Shown: positions 1 to 7,277 of the stretch, piece after piece | Numbering within the stretch: position 1 is the first letter of the stretch | Layout: every line of letters begins with the position of its first letter | Assembly: GCA_028289585.1 (NCBI GenBank) | Contig: JANQPI010000035.1 | Span: forward strand, 466,717 to 530,716 | Length of the DNA stretch: 64,000 bases | Reading direction: 5' to 3' | From: Candidatus Zixiibacteriota bacterium | GTDB lineage: Bacteria; Zixibacteria; MSB-5A5; GN15; FEB-12 | Made by a program: the position numbers and the translations under genes | Notes under the pieces: generated by a model | What the model saw: the letters and a program-made list of their open reading frames with translations, nothing else | Databases searched by the model: none | What the model was told of the DNA's origin: nothing

Positions 1-1
1 C

Positions 2-487
2 TTCGCACGCCTCGATGAGGCGGAATTGAAGACCGTCGATATCCACGAGGGTCTCGACGACACGCTCATGCTGATGCACCACGAATTGAAACGTGGCGTA
101 ACCATTGAACGAGACTACGGGGAGCTTCAACCAATCCCGGTCTATCCTGGCCGCTTGAACCAGGTCTTCCTTAACGTCATCAATAACGCTCGTCAGGCGA
201 TGGATAATCAGGGCACGATAACGATCAGCACCCGGTTGTCGGAACAGCAAATCACGATTCGCATTGGCGACACCGGTCCGGGGATTGCCCCTGACCACCT
301 GAAACGGATATTCGATCCAGGATTCACAACTAAGGGCGTAGGGGTCGGAACCGGCTTGGGCCTTTCGATTGTCTATCAGATAATTGAGGACCACCGAGGC
401 GAAATTACGGTCGAATCGACCGTGGGGGAGGGAACAACCTTCACGATAACTCTGCCCACCAACCTCGACGAGCTCGTACCAACGTGA
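2..487 (+). CDS. Sensor histidine kinase, C-terminal ATPase part (5' end outside window)
   Basis: The reading frame is open from base 2, so the gene starts before the window and only about 161 residues are visible. They form a HATPase_c domain: an N box (NVINNARQAM), a G1 box (DTGPGIAP), an F-box-like RIFDPGFTTK and a G2 box (GTGLGLSIVYQII), ending with a typical 'GEGTTFTITLP' strand. This domain binds ATP and phosphorylates the conserved His of the kinase, which lies upstream. The residues before the N box (FARLDEAELKTVDIHEGLD) match the linker common after HisKA domains. It lies 19 nt before the transporter-like gene and upstream of several receiver proteins, so it probably is their phosphodonor. 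That partnership is inferred from position only. Confidence 0.9.
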   Translation, partial: FARLDEAELKTVDIHEGLDDTLMLMHHELKRGVTIERDYGELQPIPVYPGRLNQVFLNVINNARQAMDNQGTITISTRLSEQQITIRIGDTGPGIAPDHLKRIFDPGFTTKGVGVGTGLGLSIVYQIIEDHRGEITVESTVGEGTTFTITLPTNLDELVPT

Positions 488-506
488 TCGGTGCAATGGA
501 CTGCCA

Positions 507-3251
507 ATGAATCTGTATTCGTGGGCTCAGTCACTACTCAACGTTCGTCGGTCCGAGCTGGGCGTTACGTTGTTGATGCTGGTCTATATCTACCTGCTGT
601 TGTTGACCTATTACCTTCTGAAGCCGGTTCGTGATTCTCTCTTTCTCACCGAGCTTGGTGCCGAGCAACTCTCCATCGTCTACATGCTCACCGCCGTGGT
701 GACGCTTCCGATCACGTTAATCTACAGCCGGGTAGCTCAGCGATGGTCGCTGCTGGCCGTAATTAATGGCACCACGATCTTTCTGATCGTCTGTCTCGGC
801 ATCCTTCGCTGGCTCGTAACATTCCCGGACAGCTGGGTCTACATTGCATTCTTCATTTGGGTGTCCCTGTTCGGGATACTGACAACCGCCCAGTTCTGGC
901 TGCTCGCCAACGCAATCTTCTCGGCGACTCAGGCGAAACGCATCTTCGTCATTCTTGGTCTCGGCGCCATCGTTGGGTCTATCACCGGGGGAGCGGTTAC
1001 CAGTCTTCTCGTGTCACAGGCGGGGGTCGCAACCGAAGACCTGCTCCTCATTTGCTCGGTGCTGATGATTGGCTGCGTGGGGCTGGTGACGCTCATCTGG
1101 CAGAGGCAGCGTCATGATATCGAAAATGAAACCCATACGTCACCGGGCCAGGAATCTTCACCTCCGCTGCTGTCGATCTTCCGGGAGATCAACCAACTCC
1201 CGCTTCTCCGGCTCATTGTGGGTATGGTCGCACTGCTGACTGTTATCGCAACGCTGATCGACTTCCAATTCAAGGCTATCGCACAAACGACGTTTCCTGA
1301 CCGAGCTAACTTGACCGCGTTCTTCGGTTCGTTCTACAGCATTGTCGGTGTGATCTCGATGGTGGTGCAGTTTACACTCACCTATCCGCTGCTGCGGCGT
1401 TTCGGAGCAGCCACGGCGGTGATCCTACTGCCGCTTGGTATCCTCATCGCATCCGGCTACATGGCTATTGTTCCCGGCTTATTAGCGGCGGTGCTGCTGT
1501 CAGGAACCGACGACGTACTTCGCTACTCGGTCGATAAGACAGGACGAGAGTTACTCTTCCTGCCGGTGTCGCTGGAGGTCAAGAAGCGCGTAAAGCTGTT
1601 CATCGATATGGTTGTCGATCGCTGGTTTCGCGGCTTAGGTGGTCTCATCCTGTTTCTCGCTACCTCCGTAGCAGCGCTGACCGTTGCTCAGGTCTCGATC
1701 ATCGTCCTCCTGCTGGCCGCCGGATGGCTTACGCTCGCGGTGCTGGTGCGCAAGGAGTACCTGAATGCGTTTCGTCAGGCAATGGAGCGACGCGAGCTCG
1801 ATCTCGATCTTACTCCCGTCTCCATTACTGATGATACGACCATCAACACACTCATTCTGTCACTGGGAAGTGCCAATAAACGACAAGTGCTCTACGCTCT
1901 CGATCTGGCCCAGTATGTTCGCGGTGTCGATCTCACATGGCCAATCAAGGCCCAGCTTTCGAACGTCGATCCGGAGATTCGTGCCGCCGCGCTCGCTGCT
2001 TTGTTGCCACATGCCGACGCCGCCCTTCGCCCGGATGCTGAACGCCTCATCCACGATCCTACAGCGGCGGTTCGCGTTGCGGCAGCGCAATTGCTGCTGC
2101 AGGTCGCTACCGACCACGCCGAGACCGCCCGAACGCTCCTTGATCACGATGACCCGCGCATTCTCTTCGCTACTGTAGTTGCATTGATTCGTTCCGATCG
2201 AGACACCCATCTGATTCCCGACACCCACGTAACGGATTTATCGCCAACGGAAGCGGATGAACGCGCACTATTGGCCGAGGCGCTGGGAGAACTGAACGAT
2301 CCGGCCACTTATCCAACGCTTACGGACCTGCTGTCCGATCGATCATCTCAGGTACGGCGAGCCGCTGTAACCGCTGCCGGGGCAACGCAGGCGGAAACGT
2401 TCATCGAACCGCTGTTCGGCCATCTAGTTGATCGGCATGCTCGTACTGAGGCCCAGTCGGCATTGGCCGCCTTTGGCACCCGCATCATTCCAACTGTCGT
2501 TGAGCGCGTGAACGATCATGACTTGCCCCTGGGTACTCGGGCCAACGTGCTTCGCGTGCTGCGCCTGCTTCCTCAGGAGCGATCCGTCCGTGCCTTAATT
2601 GACCTGCTCGACAGTGGAGAACCGACGATTCGGTATGCGGCGTTGCGGTCGCTCAATGCGATGCGGATGCGCTGGCCGGGACTCGCGGTCGATCGCCGCC
2701 GGATTGAACAATCGGTCGTCCGTGATACGCGCTTCTACTTCGAAGTTCTGGCGTCATTGCGAGCCACCCAGCAAACTACGCCAACGGCGTCGGAGTCATT
2801 GCTCACTCGTGCGCTGCAGGAACGCCTCGATCAATATCTTGAGCGCATCTTTCGACTGTTGGGGCTCTGCTTTTCACCGGAAGATATGTTCCGGACCTAT
2901 CAGGTTATGATCGGCAACGACCCACGACAACGAGCGCGCGCGATCGAGTTCCTTGAGAACTTACTGCCGGCCGAAACGCGCTCTGTTCTGGCGCCGATTC
3001 TTGATGATCTGTCCGCCGAACTGATGTTGCAGCGCGGCCGTGAACTGTTTGCCGTACGCATCGACTCTCGCGAAGATGCGCTGGTTGCATTGATTGCTGG
3101 CGATGACCCTTGGCTTCGGGCATGTGCGATCTTCGTTGCGCAGCACGATGAATCGCTCCCTGACCGTGTTGAAGCCGCAATTGCCAAGGCCCAAGCCGAT
3201 ACCAATGAAATCGTTCGCCAGACAGCGGACTGGGCAACGGCAGCGGCGTAG
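507..3251 (+). CDS. ATP/ADP-translocase-like (NTT/MFS) membrane protein with HEAT-repeat C-terminus
   Basis: The 914-residue product has about twelve hydrophobic segments in residues 1-430. The start (YYLLKPVRDSLFLTELGA) resembles the NTT/TLC nucleotide transporter family, whose plastid and intracellular-parasite members exchange ATP for ADP. From about residue 450 to 720 there are alpha-helical HEAT-type repeats (for example DPEIRAAALAALLPHAD, DPTAAVRVAAAQLLLQVA, SSQVRRAAVTAAGATQ). A further helical region reaches the C-terminus. Free-living bacteria carry such NTT-HEAT proteins with no proven substrate, so nucleotide transport should not be assumed. The next gene, 11 nt on, encodes a cyclic-nucleotide-binding domain that could act with it. 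It sits in one operon with a PP2C phosphatase and receivers, which suggests a sensory or regulated membrane protein. Family assignment is fairly sure; the function is not known. Confidence 0.8.
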   Translation: MNLYSWAQSLLNVRRSELGVTLLMLVYIYLLLLTYYLLKPVRDSLFLTELGAEQLSIVYMLTAVVTLPITLIYSRVAQRWSLLAVINGTTIFLIVCLGILRWLVTFPDSWVYIAFFIWVSLFGILTTAQFWLLANAIFSATQAKRIFVILGLGAIVGSITGGAVTSLLVSQAGVATEDLLLICSVLMIGCVGLVTLIWQRQRHDIENETHTSPGQESSPPLLSIFREINQLPLLRLIVGMVALLTVIATLIDFQFKAIAQTTFPDRANLTAFFGSFYSIVGVISMVVQFTLTYPLLRRFGAATAVILLPLGILIASGYMAIVPGLLAAVLLSGTDDVLRYSVDKTGRELLFLPVSLEVKKRVKLFIDMVVDRWFRGLGGLILFLATSVAALTVAQVSIIVLLLAAGWLTLAVLVRKEYLNAFRQAMERRELDLDLTPVSITDDTTINTLILSLGSANKRQVLYALDLAQYVRGVDLTWPIKAQLSNVDPEIRAAALAALLPHADAALRPDAERLIHDPTAAVRVAAAQLLLQVATDHAETARTLLDHDDPRILFATVVALIRSDRDTHLIPDTHVTDLSPTEADERALLAEALGELNDPATYPTLTDLLSDRSSQVRRAAVTAAGATQAETFIEPLFGHLVDRHARTEAQSALAAFGTRIIPTVVERVNDHDLPLGTRANVLRVLRLLPQERSVRALIDLLDSGEPTIRYAALRSLNAMRMRWPGLAVDRRRIEQSVVRDTRFYFEVLASLRATQQTTPTASESLLTRALQERLDQYLERIFRLLGLCFSPEDMFRTYQVMIGNDPRQRARAIEFLENLLPAETRSVLAPILDDLSAELMLQRGRELFAVRIDSREDALVALIAGDDPWLRACAIFVAQHDESLPDRVEAAIAKAQADTNEIVRQTADWATAAA

Positions 3252-3262
3252 GAAGAACGACC

Positions 3263-3727
3263 ATGAGTGAGTCCGCAAGCGAACTGACGATCATCGAGAA
3301 AGTGCTGCTCCTGCAAGCTGTCGATGTCTTTTCCGATCTACCGACCGAAGAACTGGCGTACATCGCGTCGATCTCCCAGGAGGTACGTTTCTCGCCCGAA
3401 GATCGCATCTATGAGCAACAGGATCGGGCCGATGCTCTGTACCTGGTGCTTGAGGGGCGGGTTCGGCTCCATCGCGGAAGCGAGACGATTGCCGAGGTTG
3501 GTCAAGGCGAGTCGTTCGGCGTGTGGGCGCTCTTTGATGAGGAACCACGTGTGACAGCTGCAACAGCTGCGATTGCGACTCACACATTGCGAGTAGAACG
3601 CGAAGAGTTCCTCGACCTGCTGGCTGACCATGTCCGCATTACGCAGGGAATCCTGAGCCAGTTTGCCCGTCGTCTGCGCGGACTTCTCGAACGCATTGCG
3701 TCTCCCGGGTCAGGGGGAAGACGATGA
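3263..3727 (+). CDS. Cyclic-nucleotide-binding domain (Crp effector fold) protein
   Basis: The 154-residue protein is almost entirely one cNMP-binding beta-roll: 'VFSDLPTEELAYIAS', a glycine turn 'LYLVLEGRVRLHRGSE', then 'VGQGESFGVWALFDEEPR', with a C-terminal helix. There is no helix-turn-helix, so it is not a Crp-type transcription factor. The phosphate-binding cassette is only partly conserved (GESFGVWALFDEEPR; canonical cassettes have GE.A and R-[ST]-A), so true cyclic-nucleotide binding is uncertain. The ATG follows an AGGAAG ribosome site that overlaps the stop of the transporter gene. The last four bases overlap the next start (ATGA). In related proteins such a domain is fused to the NTT-HEAT part; here it is a separate co-translated subunit, which suggests a soluble regulatory partner. 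Confidence 0.82.
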   Translation: MSESASELTIIEKVLLLQAVDVFSDLPTEELAYIASISQEVRFSPEDRIYEQQDRADALYLVLEGRVRLHRGSETIAEVGQGESFGVWALFDEEPRVTAATAAIATHTLRVEREEFLDLLADHVRITQGILSQFARRLRGLLERIASPGSGGRR

Positions 3728-4932
3728 CACGACCGGCACGCATTGTGATCGTCGACGATGAAGATATTGTTCTGACATCACTGCGATCGTTTCTGGTGCT
3801 TGAGACAGATTACGACGTTGTCACGTATCAATCACCCCGAGCAGCGCTCGAAAGCATGAGTCAGAATCCGCCGGATCTAGTCATTTCCGATTTTCTGATG
3901 CCCGACATGGATGGTCTCCAGCTCCTGAGCGAGGTGAAAGAGCGGTTCCCGAATAGTCCACGAATCCTGCTGACTGGCTACGCCGACAAGGAAAATGCCA
4001 TTCAGGCGATCAATCGAGTTGGACTCTTCCAGTATCTGGAAAAGCCATGGGATAACGAGCAACTCAAGATCGTACTGCGGAACGCGTTGCGTCAGAGCAA
4101 CCTCGAACGCCTGCTCCAGGAGAAGATTGACGCTCTCGATGCCGCTCTGAGGCACCGTGATGATCTCGCGGCTCGTAATGAGGCGGTAAGGCGCGATCTC
4201 GCGCTCGCGGAGGCCGTTCAGCGAGGACTGCTGCCGGATCAATTGCCTCGTTCACCGATCGGCGTTTCGGCAATCTACGAACCCTCCGGAACGATCGGCG
4301 GTGATTTCTACGACACGGCTTGTCTGTCAGACGGACGATGGGCTGTTCTGCTTGCCGACGCCTCCGGACATGGAATCCCTGCTGCGCTTTCAACAACGTT
4401 GATCAAATCGGCATTTGGCCGCTCCATCGAAGAATCATCGGAGACTCAGACCATTCTCCGATCAATGAATCGCATCTTGCACGCCGTGCTACCCGATTCC
4501 GTTTTCGTGGCTGCCCAGCTTGCGGTCATCGCATCGGATCACGCCAGCCTCGAACTCGTCAACGCGGGCAACCCACACCCCATTCTCTGGCGGGCGGCCG
4601 AGTCTACACCCGAGCGCATTGCCAGTAACGGACTTCTGCTGGGGATGGCCGATGATTCTCTCTATCCGTCGGAAACGCCGCAGCAGATCACCCTCGACCA
4701 TGGCGACCGCTTGCTTCTGTTTAGTGATGGCTTAACCGAAGCAACGTCATCAACCGGCGAGCAGTTTGAAGATGCTCGACTGACCGGTGCGATCGAGCGT
4801 TTGCAAAGCGATCCGATCGAACGTATACTCGCCGACCTGAGCAGCGAGGCTCAGGCCTGGCACACGGCCGACTTCGAGCGAGACGACCTCACGATTATCG
4901 GCCTGGAACGTTGCCCCGAAAGCGAGGACTAA
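3724..4932 (+). CDS. Response regulator with PP2C/SpoIIE-type serine phosphatase output
   Basis: The N-terminal receiver has the acidic pair D11-D12, phosphoacceptor D56 in 'LVISDFLMPDMDG', and the 'TGYADKENAI...EKPWDN' C-terminal signature. A coiled-coil linker (about 130-170) leads to a PP2C/SpoIIE phosphatase domain (about 180-395) with metal-binding aspartates in 'GGDFYDTACLSDGRW' and 'LLADASGHGIPAAL', and the late 'LLLFSDGLTEA' motif. Phosphorylation of the receiver by the upstream kinase should switch phosphatase activity. Such proteins usually dephosphorylate STAS-type anti-sigma antagonists or related Ser/Thr-phosphorylated partners; none is visible in this window. The start overlaps the stop of the preceding gene by four bases, so translation is coupled. 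Confidence 0.9.
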   Translation: MTRPARIVIVDDEDIVLTSLRSFLVLETDYDVVTYQSPRAALESMSQNPPDLVISDFLMPDMDGLQLLSEVKERFPNSPRILLTGYADKENAIQAINRVGLFQYLEKPWDNEQLKIVLRNALRQSNLERLLQEKIDALDAALRHRDDLAARNEAVRRDLALAEAVQRGLLPDQLPRSPIGVSAIYEPSGTIGGDFYDTACLSDGRWAVLLADASGHGIPAALSTTLIKSAFGRSIEESSETQTILRSMNRILHAVLPDSVFVAAQLAVIASDHASLELVNAGNPHPILWRAAESTPERIASNGLLLGMADDSLYPSETPQQITLDHGDRLLLFSDGLTEATSSTGEQFEDARLTGAIERLQSDPIERILADLSSEAQAWHTADFERDDLTIIGLERCPESED

Positions 4933-4933
4933 G

Positions 4934-5413
4934 GTGACCGACGAACAGCCCCCCCGCATTATCCTGGTCGATGACGAGGAGATCGTGCTGACGTCTCTCA
5001 GTTCATTCCTTCGCCTCGAAACTGAGTACGAAGTCGTCACGTTTCTGAAGCCGCAGGATGCACTCACCTACCTCGCTGATAACCATGCTGACCTGATCGT
5101 ATCGGACTATCTGATGCCGGAAATGGACGGTATCTCGTTTCTGGCTGAATGTCGAAAGCTGCATCCTGAAGTACCGCGAATCATCCTGACTGGATACGCC
5201 GACAAAGAAAACGCCATCAAGGCGATCAACGATGTCGGTCTGTTTCAGTACATCGAGAAACCGTGGGACAACGACGATCTCCTGATCATCTTTCGCAACG
5301 GTCTGGAAAAGCTGTACCTCATGAAGAAGCTGCAGCAGAAGATCGACGAGATCAATCGCGCCTATGGTGATCTTCAGGGTCTGCATCGAGAAATCGTGAA
5401 GACGTTCGTTTAA
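4934..5413 (+). CDS. Stand-alone response regulator receiver with coiled-coil tail
   Basis: It starts at GTG one base after the previous stop, behind a GAGG ribosome site. The 159-residue receiver has D13-D14, phosphoacceptor D58 in 'LIVSDYLMPEMDG', and the same 'TGYADKENAIKAINDVGLF' stretch as the preceding phosphatase, so the two receivers look like tandem duplicates. After the receiver (about residue 125) there is only a short coiled coil ending 'LQGLHREIVKTFV'. In RpfG-like regulators this linker normally leads into an HD-GYP or other output domain, but a stop codon follows directly here. It may therefore be a single-domain regulator that competes for phosphate or docks on a partner, or a truncated descendant of a two-domain protein. 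Confidence 0.88.
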   Translation: MTDEQPPRIILVDDEEIVLTSLSSFLRLETEYEVVTFLKPQDALTYLADNHADLIVSDYLMPEMDGISFLAECRKLHPEVPRIILTGYADKENAIKAINDVGLFQYIEKPWDNDDLLIIFRNGLEKLYLMKKLQQKIDEINRAYGDLQGLHREIVKTFV

Positions 5414-5555
5414 CCTTCCCGACCCCGTTCTCCAGTCACCAAAAGTAATCGCCGGACACTGCCGATAACCAGAATACCCCGAAATCGGTCGCGGGCGAGA
5501 CTGGCCACGAAAAAATGGTACGAGGCAGGAGTGGGGGAGAAGCGAATGAGGCGCG

Positions 5556-6377
5556 ATGTATACCGAAGATCCGGCACAGCTATCTGACGACACGCCCGCA
5601 GAGCAGGTTTTGTCGCCCTCCCCTGAGCCCGACACCACTCGGGATTCGCGGCGCGGAATCATTGCCGTTGTCGACGACGATCCAGATGAGTTAGCCGAAA
5701 CCTGCCGTCACCTGCGATCGGCTGGGTATTCGGTCGTGGAGGCGTTGGACGGACGAGTTGCAGCTCAGGAAATAGCCCGCCGCGAACACTGCGACCTCGT
5801 GATTACCGAGATTCAGATGGCTGGCGGCGACGGCTTCCGTTTGATGCAGGTACTCAAAGGCAATCAGCGATTCCGCATGATGCCAGTCATTATCTATTCC
5901 TCAAACACACAACCAGAACTGGTTCGCAAAGCGCTCGAATTCGGTGCCGCGGATTTCATCGCGAAACCCGCCGACCCTGCCAGTCTTCTCAGCAAAGTAG
6001 ACCGGGCTCTGGAAAAGGCGAATCGATACGTCTTGATCATCGACGATACGGTTATCGTTCGCGATCTCCTGCACAAAGTTGTCAAGCGCGAAGGCTATCG
6101 GGTTCTGGTTGCACGCTCGGCCGAGGAGGGCTTGGAGATTATCCAGTCCCACAACATCGCTGCTGTTATTAGCGACATTACATTGCCCAAAATGTCAGGC
6201 TTTGACTTTTTGGTGGCGGTTAAGGAATCCCATCCTCGGCTTCCAGTTATTCTCATTACCGGCCACACCGGTGAGTTCACACGAGATGATGCGATCAGTG
6301 CCGGTGCCGACGGCTACATCTGTAAGCCGTTCAAGAATACTGAAATAGCCGCTCGACTCTCGTCACTGATTCGCTAG
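5556..6377 (+). CDS. Tandem double-receiver protein, first receiver with Glu at the phosphorylation site
   Basis: The 273-residue protein has a disordered N-terminus (1-33) and then two receiver domains with no output domain. The second (about 157-273) is complete: acidic pair D163-D164, D207 in 'VISDITLPKMSG', and K257. The first (about 34-150) keeps the acidic cluster D40-D42 and K137, but the position of the phosphoacceptor Asp is E85 ('LVITEIQMAGGDG'). Asp-to-Glu at this place often mimics the phosphorylated state. Adjacent receiver genes lie upstream after a 142-nt gap, and a superoxide dismutase gene converges only 2 nt away. It may be a phosphorelay intermediate or an adaptor; no partner can be named. 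Confidence 0.88.
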   Translation: MYTEDPAQLSDDTPAEQVLSPSPEPDTTRDSRRGIIAVVDDDPDELAETCRHLRSAGYSVVEALDGRVAAQEIARREHCDLVITEIQMAGGDGFRLMQVLKGNQRFRMMPVIIYSSNTQPELVRKALEFGAADFIAKPADPASLLSKVDRALEKANRYVLIIDDTVIVRDLLHKVVKREGYRVLVARSAEEGLEIIQSHNIAAVISDITLPKMSGFDFLVAVKESHPRLPVILITGHTGEFTRDDAISAGADGYICKPFKNTEIAARLSSLIR

Positions 6378-6379
6378 GC

Positions 6380-7093
6380 TTAGCCTCGCGCCGACTGATA
6401 CAACTCCGCTACCCGGTTCCAGTTAACGACTTGCCACCAGGCGTCGACATAATCCGCTCGCCGATTCTGATATCGCAGGTAATAGGCATGTTCCCAGACA
6501 TCGATACCAAGGATCGGCGTCGCTCCCCACATCGCCAAATCATGCTGCTTTTCCGCCTGAGCAACGACCAGGCGATTGTCTTGAGGACGGTAGTGCAATA
6601 ACGCCCAGCCGCTTCCCTCAACCGTTCGAGCGGCGGCCGAAAACTGCCCGCGGAAGGCATCAAATGAGCCAAAATCTCTGTCAATCGCGGTAGCAAGTTC
6701 GCCCGACGGGCCCCCCGTTCCGGAGCTATCAGGTGGTGCCATCGTCTGCCAAAACAGCGTGTGCAGAACGTGCCCGCCGAAATGGAAAGAGAGTTTGCGG
6801 CTCCAGTGCTGGATCAGGCCATAGTCTTCGCTGGCCCGGGCTGCCGCCAGCGCTTCCTCAGCAGCTTTGAGTCCGTTGATATAGCCCTGGTGATGCCGGG
6901 AGTGATGGATCTCCATGGTCTGAGCATCGATCACCGGTTCGAGGTCAGCGTACCCATACGGCAACTCGGGAAGCTCATAGAAATCTGATCCGGATGGCTC
7001 GGCGCTCTGGGCAAAGAGACTGCCCCCTAACAGGGGTGCGCCGGCGGCGGCCAGTCCGGCGGTACGGATGAATGATCGTCGATCGAGGGTCAT
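6380..7093 (-). CDS. Tat-exported Fe/Mn superoxide dismutase
   Basis: The 237-residue protein starts with a twin-arginine signal (DRRSFIRTAGLAAAGAPLLGG, cleaved near LFAQS), so the folded metalloenzyme should be exported by Tat. The mature part has the Fe/Mn-SOD ligands: His in 'MEIHHSRHH', His in 'VLHTLFW', and Asp and His in '[12 protein letters not shown]'. It converts superoxide to oxygen and hydrogen peroxide, here probably in the periplasm. The start follows a near-perfect AAGGAGGT ribosome site. A second, cytoplasmic paralogue is encoded near 50.4 kb. Metal preference cannot be fixed from sequence alone. Its divergent neighbour is a DsbD-like reductase, so the two lie in an envelope redox block. 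Confidence 0.92.
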   Translation of the reverse strand: MTLDRRSFIRTAGLAAAGAPLLGGSLFAQSAEPSGSDFYELPELPYGYADLEPVIDAQTMEIHHSRHHQGYINGLKAAEEALAAARASEDYGLIQHWSRKLSFHFGGHVLHTLFWQTMAPPDSSGTGGPSGELATAIDRDFGSFDAFRGQFSAAARTVEGSGWALLHYRPQDNRLVVAQAEKQHDLAMWGATPILGIDVWEHAYYLRYQNRRADYVDAWWQVVNWNRVAELYQSARG

Positions 7094-7277
7094 GCGACCT
7101 CCTTGTCAGATTCGATTTAGTCTTCCCGTTAGTCAACGGAATGGCATTGCAGGAGTTCAAGTTCTATCTTTACGCCGTAAGGCTCGAGTCGTTCCTTCGA
7201 CGGATTCTGCGGCGGTCGGCCGCTGAAAGTCGGAACCGAACCTGACGCGAGGCGTGTAAGCGCCGTAACGGCAACGA

